Below the pieces are notes generated by a model. It had not been told where the DNA came from and made no database searches. It worked only from the letters and a program-made list of their open reading frames with translations. Position numbers and translations under genes: made by a program. A stretch of 11,042 bases of DNA from Bacteroidales bacterium (GTDB lineage Bacteria; Bacteroidota; Bacteroidia; Bacteroidales; VadinHA17): the NCBI GenBank assembly GCA_016936695.1, contig JAFGXK010000323.1, positions 1-11,042 of the forward strand, read 5' to 3'. This document shows, piece after piece, positions 5,941 to 11,042 of this stretch; the first letter of the stretch is position 1, and each line of letters begins with the position of its first letter.

Positions 5941-7329
5941 ATGGATCAAACACTTAAGGGAAAATACATCAGGTTTGGTATTGCCGCCCTGCTGTATATC
6001 CTGGTCGTCATCTGGATAGGCAATTACTGGCTGCTTGCCGGTCTTGCCGTTATTTATGATATCTATGTCTCTGAAAAGGTTAACTGGACCTTCTGGAAGA
6101 AGCGTAACGGACCGAACAGCAGTTTTATAGAATGGCTCGATGCAATAATTTTTGCGGTTATTGCCGTAACCCTTATCAATATCTTTCTCTTCCAGAATTA
6201 CCGGATCCCCACAGGATCAATGGAGAAATCGCTGCTTATAGGAGATCATCTGTTTGTCAGCAAGCTGGCCTACGGGCCCAGAATGCCAAACACTCCGATC
6301 GCTTTTCCTTTTACCCAGAATACAATGCCGCTCTCGAAGGGCAAATCGTGGTCCAACCTGGTGCAATGGCCATACAAAAGACTGGTTGGCGTGGGCAAGG
6401 TTAAAAACAATGATGCCATTGTATTCAATTTTCCTGCCGGTGATACTGTTGTACTTGAAGAAACCGAGACAGCTTACTATGAAATAGTGAGGCGTACGGC
6501 CAGGGAGATGGCACAGCGGGCGAACATCGGAAACCCCGTTCCAAAACCTGCTTCATTCTACATGGCTGATGCAAGGAAAGAGGTGTGGGACCGCTTTAAC
6601 CTTATCTACCGGCCGGTCGACAGAAGGGATAATTATGTAAAGCGATGCATCGGAATACCGGGTGATACCCTGCAGATCAGGAATGGAGAGCTTTTCATCA
6701 ACGGTAAGCTGGTTCCGGCAAACAGTACCCAGCAGTTCAATTATCTGGTTGCAACAAACGGAACAACCATCAATCCAAAGACTTTCGAACGCCTGGGTAT
6801 TTACAGGTCGGACCAGGCAATGCTTTCAGGATCGGTTTATTTTCTTCCACTTACAAAACCAAATTCTGAAGCTATAGCCAAATTTGCCAATGTCAGGGAG
6901 GTGACTCCTTATTATGCACCGCCGGGAGAATACAATCCGGTTATTTTCCCTCACAGCAGAACATACAACTGGAATGAGGATCATTTTGGACCTCTATGGA
7001 TCCCTGCCGAGGGAGTCACGGTTAAAATCGATACCTCAAATATCTGCATTTATGAAAGGATTATTGATGTTTATGAGGAAAACGACCTGCGTGTGGAAGG
7101 CTCAAGCATATACATTAACGGGCAGCCTGCCGACTCCTACACCTTTAAGATGGACTACTACTTCATGATGGGCGATAACCGGCACAATTCAGCTGATTCA
7201 CGTTACTGGGGATTCGTTCCCGCTGACCATATAGTAGGAAAACCGAGGTTTATCTGGCTGTCGGTCGACAAAGAGTTGACGGGACTGAAAAAGATTCGGT
7301 TCAAACGAATATTCAAGAGTATAAAATAA
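5941..7329 (+). CDS. lepB: Signal peptidase I, long Bacteroidetes form
   Basis: This inner-membrane serine protease (family S26A) removes signal peptides from secreted proteins. The 462-residue chain has hydrophobic segments at about 12-42 (one long or two short helices) and 67-85, then the catalytic domain. RIPTGSMEKSLLIGDHLFVSKLAYG (from R88) contains the nucleophile S93. YVKRCIGIPGDTLQ contains the general base K234 (NYVKR) with the GDT motif at 241-243. MGDNRHNSADSRYWGFVP (410-427) is the conserved C-terminal box. The Ser-to-Lys distance is 141 residues, against 55 in E. coli LepB, and a further long insertion (about 260-400) precedes the last box; such insertions are usual in signal peptidases of this phylum, to my knowledge. 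The TAA stop lies within a duplicated piece of the terminator. dapB is directly upstream. Both catalytic residues are present, so it should be functional. Confidence 0.96.
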   Translation: MDQTLKGKYIRFGIAALLYILVVIWIGNYWLLAGLAVIYDIYVSEKVNWTFWKKRNGPNSSFIEWLDAIIFAVIAVTLINIFLFQNYRIPTGSMEKSLLIGDHLFVSKLAYGPRMPNTPIAFPFTQNTMPLSKGKSWSNLVQWPYKRLVGVGKVKNNDAIVFNFPAGDTVVLEETETAYYEIVRRTAREMAQRANIGNPVPKPASFYMADARKEVWDRFNLIYRPVDRRDNYVKRCIGIPGDTLQIRNGELFINGKLVPANSTQQFNYLVATNGTTINPKTFERLGIYRSDQAMLSGSVYFLPLTKPNSEAIAKFANVREVTPYYAPPGEYNPVIFPHSRTYNWNEDHFGPLWIPAEGVTVKIDTSNICIYERIIDVYEENDLRVEGSSIYINGQPADSYTFKMDYYFMMGDNRHNSADSRYWGFVPADHIVGKPRFIWLSVDKELTGLKKIRFKRIFKSIK

Positions 7330-7350
7330 AAAAAGGACATGCTGCGGCAT
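7326..7350. repeat. Partial duplicate of the terminator left arm and loop
   Basis: These 25 bases are identical to 7394-7418, 68 bp further on, and cover the A-run, left arm, loop and half of the right arm of the terminator. The copy starts at the last bases of lepB and supplies its TAA stop (7327-7329). After GGCAT it diverges (CCAGAC), so the long stem and the T-run are missing and it should not terminate. Confidence 0.8.
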
Positions 7351-7395
7351 CCAGACTTCTGACAATTATTGCAGCAGTGATACCATTGTTTATAT

Positions 7396-7429
7396 AAAAA
7401 AAGGACATGCTGCGGCATGTCCTTTTTTT
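7396..7429. terminator. Bidirectional intrinsic terminator between lepB and rplT
   Basis: A perfect 15-bp stem AAAAAAAGGACATGC / GCATGTCCTTTTTTT encloses the tetraloop TGCG. The seven-base A and T runs at the two ends provide a U-tract on either strand, so it can end both the dapB-lepB transcript and the thrS-infC-rpmI-rplT transcript, which converge here. It lies 66 bp after the lepB stop and 16 bp after the rplT stop. Confidence 0.92.
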
Positions 7430-7445
7430 ATTACTTATACTTCCT

Positions 7446-7790
7446 TTATTTTACTTTCTCAACGATGGTCCTGAATGCTTCAGGATGATTCATTGCAAGG
7501 TCAGCAAGAGTTTTCCTGTTCAATTCTATTCCTTTCTTCTCCAGGTTGCCGATGAACTGTGAATAGCTCATTCCGTACTGACGTACACCTGCATTGATCC
7601 TCTGTATCCACAGTGACCTGAATTCACCTTTCTTCTTTCTCCTGTCGCGGTATGCATAACCCATACCTTTGTCGAGGGTGTTCTTTGCAACCGTGATGAC
7701 ATTTTTCCTTGAACCAAAGTTCCCCCTGGTCTGACTGAGAACCTTCTTCCTCCTGGCTCTCGATGCTACTGAATTTACTGATCTTGGCAT
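7446..7790 (-). CDS. rplT: 50S ribosomal protein bL20
   Basis: bL20 binds 23S rRNA early and is essential for assembly of the large subunit. The 114-residue protein has the very basic extended N-terminus (MPRSVNSVASRARRKKVLSQ) and the helical RNA-binding body with the conserved WIQRINAGVRQYGMSYSQF (residues 61-79) and LADLAMNHPEAF near the end. Length matches the family (about 115-118). It is the last gene of thrS-infC-rpmI-rplT and follows rpmI after 101 bp, the longest internal gap of the cluster. In E. coli and Bacillus bL20 represses its own operon by binding leader RNA; no such structure could be recognised here by eye. Confidence 0.98.
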   Translation of the reverse strand: MPRSVNSVASRARRKKVLSQTRGNFGSRKNVITVAKNTLDKGMGYAYRDRRKKKGEFRSLWIQRINAGVRQYGMSYSQFIGNLEKKGIELNRKTLADLAMNHPEAFRTIVEKVK

Positions 7791-7891
7791 TGTTCTTTGT
7801 TTTTTGACTGTCAGCGTTCAATCCGTTGTGGTTGACTCTTTTCTGCTGTGCAATCTGTTAGTAATTAATTAATTAAATCAAAGACCGGAGG
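7791..7891 (-). other. Leader-sized gap between rpmI and rplT
   Basis: This 101-bp spacer contains an AT-rich (TTAA/TAAT) palindromic run around 7861-7876 next to the rpmI end, and TTGACT repeated at 7805 and 7832 on the plus strand. No clear promoter, terminator or ORF was found. It could hold an autoregulatory site for bL20, which is inference only. Confidence 0.3.
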
Positions 7892-8089
7892 TTATTTCAT
7901 GGCAAGAAGGAGTTTTACGTTCTTCAGATCGGTTTTGTTTACCAGGCCTGAATATGTAAGATTCCTCTTCCTTTTTGTTGATTTCTTAGTCAGAATATGA
8001 CTCTTGAAAGCATGACTCCGCTTGATTTTTCCTGTTCCGGTAAGGCTGAACCTTTTTTTCGCACCGGAATTAGTCTTCATTTTTGGCAT
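7892..8089 (-). CDS. rpmI: 50S ribosomal protein bL35
   Basis: The 65-residue basic protein starts with MPKMKTNSGAKKRFSLTGTG, the family signature, and continues with KIKRSHAFKSHILTKKSTKRKRNL. Length equals the usual 64-66 residues. bL35 is a late-assembly component of the large ribosomal subunit, in contact with 23S rRNA. It sits between infC (22 bp upstream) and rplT, the conserved order. The start region is A-rich (CAGAGAA before the ATG) without a Shine-Dalgarno, as usual for Bacteroidetes. Confidence 0.98.
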   Translation of the reverse strand: MPKMKTNSGAKKRFSLTGTGKIKRSHAFKSHILTKKSTKRKRNLTYSGLVNKTDLKNVKLLLAMK

Positions 8090-8111
8090 TTCTCTGTATC
8101 GATATATTAAA

Positions 8112-8660
8112 TTACTTTTTCTTCTTCGGAGAGAAGGAGATTATCATTCTTTTCCCTTCAAGACGAGGAAGCTGTTCTACTTTACCGTATTCTTCAAGGT
8201 CGTTGGCAAAACGCAGTAAAAGCACTTCTCCCTGTTCCTTGAATAAAATGGACCTTCCCTTAAAGAACACATATGCCCTTACTTTTGCCCCTTCCTCGAG
8301 GAACCTTATGGCATGCTTGAGCTTGAAATTGTAATCGTGCTCATCCGTGTTGGGTCCAAACCTTATCTCTTTGACCACCACCTTGACCGTTTTGGCCTTG
8401 ATCTCCTTCTGCTTCTTTTTCTGTTGATAAAGAAACTTCTGGTAATCAGCGATCTTGCAAACCGGGGGATCTGCGTTCGGGGAGATTTCCACAAGATCGA
8501 GCTCCATTTGATCAGCCAGCTTAAGGGCATCCTGGATACTCATAACTGATGTTTCAATTCCTTCACCGACAACTCTGACCACTCTGGCAGTGATCCGGTG
8601 GTTAATCTTGTGAGCCTGCTGAACAACACGTGCAGGACTTCGCCTAATTGGTCCGGCTAT
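8112..8660 (-). CDS. infC: Translation initiation factor IF-3, proposed AUA start
   Basis: IF-3 keeps ribosomal subunits apart and proofreads start codons and initiator tRNA on the 30S subunit. The C-terminal domain (VKEIRFGPNTDEHDYNFKLKHA, then VKAYVFFKGRS-like RAYVFFKGRSILFKEQGE and GKRMIISFSPKKKK) and the N-terminal domain (DLVEISPNADPPVCKIADYQKFLYQ) are complete. Starting at the first ordinary start codon (GTG at 8582) would cut off the conserved INHRITARVVRVVGE beginning of the N-domain. The frame stays open upstream to the thrS stop codon with no ATG, GTG or TTG that would restore it. AGGAGG at 8669-8674 is followed after 8 nt by ATA (8660-8658), giving MAGPIRRSPARVV and a protein of 182 residues, with the N-terminus resembling that of other Bacteroidetes IF-3s. 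I therefore place the start at this AUA; an AUU four codons later is the alternative but badly spaced. IF-3 discriminates against such codons, so autoregulation is likely. thrS ends 51 bp upstream. Confidence 0.9.
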   Translation of the reverse strand: MAGPIRRSPARVVQQAHKINHRITARVVRVVGEGIETSVMSIQDALKLADQMELDLVEISPNADPPVCKIADYQKFLYQQKKKQKEIKAKTVKVVVKEIRFGPNTDEHDYNFKLKHAIRFLEEGAKVRAYVFFKGRSILFKEQGEVLLLRFANDLEEYGKVEQLPRLEGKRMIISFSPKKKK

Positions 8661-8674
8661 AGCTATTTCCTCCT
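8658..8674 (-). promoter_or_regulatory. infC Shine-Dalgarno with AUA start codon
   Basis: On the minus strand AAGGAGG is followed by AAATAGCT and then ATA. The AGGAGG core (8669-8674) would pair perfectly with the 16S anti-Shine-Dalgarno, with an ideal 8-nt spacing. thrS, rpmI, rplT, lepB and the other genes here have only A-rich leaders. The strong site probably compensates for, and defines, a non-canonical start. Confidence 0.7.
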
Positions 8675-8711
8675 TACTTTGGTTTATACTTAAATTAACA
8701 AAACAACTTCT

Positions 8712-10652
8712 TTACCAGGCTATCTCATTTTTAATCTCCCCGGCGATAAATCCGGCAAAAGCCTCAAGTTTCATGCTCCCTTTATCACCTTCACCCTGCT
8801 TACGGACGGAAACTGTTCCGCTTTCAACCTCTTTTTCACCTATGATCAACAGGTATGGGATCCTCTTTAATTCATTATCCCTGATCTTCTTACCGATCTT
8901 TTCACTTCTGTCGTCAATTAGTGTGCAAATATCGGAATTATTTAGAAAATCCAAAACTTTTAGTGCATAATCATTGAATTTTTCACTTATGGGCAGAACA
9001 ACCGCTTTTTCAGGGGCCAGCCACAAGGGAAATTTTCCTGCCGTATTCTCGATAAGCACGGCTATGAACCTCTCGAGCGAACCGAATATTGCACGATGTA
9101 TCATCACCGGCCTGTGCTTCTGATTGTCACTTCCGTTATAGGTAAGATCGAACCTCTCCGGAAGGTTGTAGTCGACCTGGATGGTTCCGAGTTGCCACTT
9201 CCTTCCGATGGCATCCTTAACCATGAAATCGAGCTTGGGACCATAGAAGGCCGCTTCGCCCGGTACTACAGTCGTCACCAGCTTCTTCTCAGAGGCTGCC
9301 TCAATGATTGCTCTTTCGGCCTTTTCCCAGTTTTCATCAGATCCGATGTACTTGTTTTTGTCATCAGGATCGCGCAGGGATATCTGTGCGGTGAATTCAC
9401 TGAAATTGACTGCCTTGAAAATGAACTGAACCAGGTCGATTATACTCTTGAATTCATCCTTAAGCTGATCGGGCCTGCAGAAATGATGCGCATCATCCTG
9501 TGTAAAACTCCTAACCCTTGTAAGACCATGCAGCTCGCCGCTCTGCTCATATCTGTACACAGTGCCGAATTCAGCCATTTTGTAAGGCAGATCCTTATAC
9601 GACTTGGGAGTGGCATTGAATATTTCACAGTGATGCGGACAGTTCATCGGCTTAAGCATGAACTGCTCTCCCTCCTGGGGAGTCGACATGGGCTGAAATG
9701 AATCCTTTCCATACTTTTCGTAATGGCCCGACGTCTTGTAAAGGCTTACATCCCCGATATGAGGGGTAGCAACTATGGTGTAACCTCTCTTTTTCAAAAC
9801 TTTCGTCATGAAGTTGATAAGGTTCTGCCTCAGCTCTGCTCCCCTGGGCATCCACAACGGAAGCCCCATCCCGACCTTCGGGGAAAAAGTAAAGAGTTCA
9901 AGTTCCCTTCCTATCCTGCGGTGATCTCTCTTTTTTGCTTCCTCCAGAAATGCGAGATAGTCATCAAGCATTTTCTGCTTCGGATAGGTAACGCCATAAA
10001 TCCTGGTGAGCATCTTGTTTTTTTCATTGCCGCGCCAGTATGCTCCTGCAACTGTCAGAAGTTTTATTGCCTTTATCGGTTCAGTGGATGGAAGGTGGGG
10101 TCCCCTGCAAAGATCAGTAAACCCTCCCTGTGTATAGAGTGAAATGGTCCCGTCTTCGAGCTCGTTTATAAGCTCAACCTTGTACTGGTCGCCTTTTAAG
10201 CTGAAAACCTCAAGGGCTTCCTTCTTGCTTACATCTCTCCTGATAAAAGGCAGATTTTGTGAAGCAAGTTCCTTCATCCGGTTCTCGATTACCAGCAAAT
10301 CATTGTCGGTTATAACTTTCCCCTCACCCGGGTCCACATCATAGTAAAAGCCTGTTTCAATTGCCGGCCCTATTCCGAACTTAATCCCTGGATAGAGACT
10401 CTCAAGAGCTTCAGCCATGAGGTGAGCCGATGAATGCCAGAATGCATGCCTGCCCTGATCATCATCCCACTTGTGAAGCATAAGCGTTGAATCTGAGTTG
10501 ATTGGCCGGGTCAGATCGATCAATTCTCCGTTAACGGTTGCTGAATAAACTTCTTTTGCAAGCCTCGGACTTATCTGCTCGGCAATCTCCAGACTGCTTA
10601 TTCCATCCTGGTATTCCTTGACAGATCCGTCGGGGAAAGTTATGTGGATCAT
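8712..10652 (-). CDS. thrS: Threonyl-tRNA synthetase
   Basis: ThrRS charges tRNA-Thr and removes misattached serine. The 646-residue chain has the full bacterial layout. A TGS domain occupies residues 1-62. The editing domain has HSSAH (H73, H77) and LCRGPH (C182, H186). The class II catalytic core spans about 245-540 and has zinc ligands C338 (MNCPHH), H389 (QDDAHHF) and H519 (MIHRAIFGS), matching C334, H385 and H511 of E. coli. Motif 2 is YRYEQSGELHGLTRVRSF and motif 3 the HRAIFGSLERFIA segment. The C-terminal anticodon-binding domain starts near 548 (KAVVLPIS) and ends at EIAW. Length equals the family norm. It is the first gene of the thrS-infC-rpmI-rplT cluster, with a Bacteroidetes promoter box just upstream. 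Its TAA is in the same reading frame as the following infC. Confidence 0.98.
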   Translation of the reverse strand: MIHITFPDGSVKEYQDGISSLEIAEQISPRLAKEVYSATVNGELIDLTRPINSDSTLMLHKWDDDQGRHAFWHSSAHLMAEALESLYPGIKFGIGPAIETGFYYDVDPGEGKVITDNDLLVIENRMKELASQNLPFIRRDVSKKEALEVFSLKGDQYKVELINELEDGTISLYTQGGFTDLCRGPHLPSTEPIKAIKLLTVAGAYWRGNEKNKMLTRIYGVTYPKQKMLDDYLAFLEEAKKRDHRRIGRELELFTFSPKVGMGLPLWMPRGAELRQNLINFMTKVLKKRGYTIVATPHIGDVSLYKTSGHYEKYGKDSFQPMSTPQEGEQFMLKPMNCPHHCEIFNATPKSYKDLPYKMAEFGTVYRYEQSGELHGLTRVRSFTQDDAHHFCRPDQLKDEFKSIIDLVQFIFKAVNFSEFTAQISLRDPDDKNKYIGSDENWEKAERAIIEAASEKKLVTTVVPGEAAFYGPKLDFMVKDAIGRKWQLGTIQVDYNLPERFDLTYNGSDNQKHRPVMIHRAIFGSLERFIAVLIENTAGKFPLWLAPEKAVVLPISEKFNDYALKVLDFLNNSDICTLIDDRSEKIGKKIRDNELKRIPYLLIIGEKEVESGTVSVRKQGEGDKGSMKLEAFAGFIAGEIKNEIAW

Positions 10653-10677
10653 CAGTTTCTCTTTTTTTATTGGAGTG

Positions 10678-10685
10678 CAAAGATA
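10678..10685 (-). promoter_or_regulatory. Bacteroidetes -7 promoter box for thrS operon
   Basis: TATCTTTG, followed by CA, fits the phylum's TAnnTTTG(C) -7 consensus perfectly. It lies 25 bp before the thrS ATG, giving a leader of roughly 20 nt. The expected -33 TTG is not evident. The position upstream of the first gene and the exact match make it the best promoter call in the window. Confidence 0.7.
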
Positions 10686-10786
10686 GAAAAATATTTATTT
10701 CATTATGCAGCGAAAGGTAATGCTTGTACGTCTTAAACATGGCACACAATTTGAAATTGTTTTATTGTATATCAATTTACTGAGTC

Positions 10787-11042
10787 ATGAAAAAGTTAAT
10801 AATACTCCCGATCCTTCTTCCCCTTGTTCTGGTTTCATGTGAAATGTCACCCAGAGCCTACTTCTCGGCAAGTCCTGGCGACCCGGTTGTCGGGGAAGAT
10901 GTCTGGTTCACAAATGAATCGGAAAATGCAATTGATTTTGAATGGGATTTCGGCGACGGATACATTTCCGATGAGCTGAATCCGATACACAGATTTACAT
11001 CCACGGGTGTTTACAACGTCAGGCTTAAGGTATGGTCAGAAG
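10787..11042 (+). CDS. PKD-domain lipoprotein, 3' end beyond window
   Basis: The ATG at 10787 opens a frame of 85 codons that runs off the right edge. Residues 2-17 (KKLIILPILLPLVLVS) form a lipoprotein signal peptide with lipobox LVSC, the modified cysteine being C18. From residue 24 a PKD fold begins: AYFSASPGDPVVGEDVWFTN, then the signature WDFGDG at 53-58, and NPIHRFTSTGVYNVRLKVW. PKD domains are extracellular beta-sandwich modules used in Bacteroidetes surface proteins for binding or spacing. The rest of the protein, and so its specific role, is outside the window. It is divergent from thrS with 134 bp between. A short perfect palindrome CAATTTGAAATTG lies at 10747-10759 upstream. Confidence 0.85.
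   Translation, partial: MKKLIILPILLPLVLVSCEMSPRAYFSASPGDPVVGEDVWFTNESENAIDFEWDFGDGYISDELNPIHRFTSTGVYNVRLKVWSE

Noticed and set aside
5941..7329. Large insertions in LepB as a sign of a fusion or novel protease
   Set aside because: Signal peptidases of this length with long insertions are usual in Bacteroidetes as far as I know, and all catalytic motifs are in order.
8112..8582. infC starting at the GTG at 8582 (156 residues)
   Set aside because: It would remove conserved N-domain residues and has no ribosome binding site; the frame continues upstream with family-like sequence.

Overview
The window looks like ordinary chromosome from a member of the Bacteroidota, probably of Bacteroidales type. 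The reasons are the protein sequences (long signal peptidase I, TolC/adaptor style, PKD lipoprotein), a textbook Bacteroidetes -7 promoter box (TATCTTTG) upstream of thrS, and A-rich start regions without Shine-Dalgarno sequences for most genes. No phage, transposon, CRISPR array, tRNA or rRNA was recognised. The genus cannot be fixed from the sequence alone.

Left part (1-2531, minus strand): an efflux module. A TolC-like outer membrane protein is followed by a HlyD/MacA-type membrane fusion protein that runs off the left edge; the inner-membrane pump is presumably encoded beyond position 1. The two genes are separated by a tract of 7-bp tandem repeats. Middle part (2769-4803): a small YkgJ-type cysteine-cluster protein (plus) converges on a YtcJ-like lipoprotein amidohydrolase (minus). 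Two 8-bp tandem-repeat arrays fill the gap between them, and one of them contains the hydrolase stop codon.

5182-7329 (plus): dapB (lysine/diaminopimelate synthesis) and lepB (signal peptidase I), probably co-transcribed. The 378-bp region between the hydrolase and dapB is rich in inverted and direct repeats and may hold an operator. lepB converges on the ribosomal/translation operon and shares a strong bidirectional terminator with it; half of that terminator is duplicated at the lepB stop codon.

7446-10652 (minus): the classical translation cluster thrS-infC-rpmI-rplT (threonyl-tRNA synthetase, IF-3, bL35, bL20). The most interesting point of the window is here. infC has no plausible AUG. 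Its family-consistent N-terminus points to an AUA start codon eight bases after a perfect AGGAGG, in a genome whose other genes show no such Shine-Dalgarno. This resembles in principle the AUU start of E. coli infC, through which IF-3 limits its own synthesis. At the right edge (10787 onward, plus) a PKD-domain lipoprotein starts, divergent from thrS. I found no multi-gene undescribed system; the leads are regulatory and repeat-type signals.
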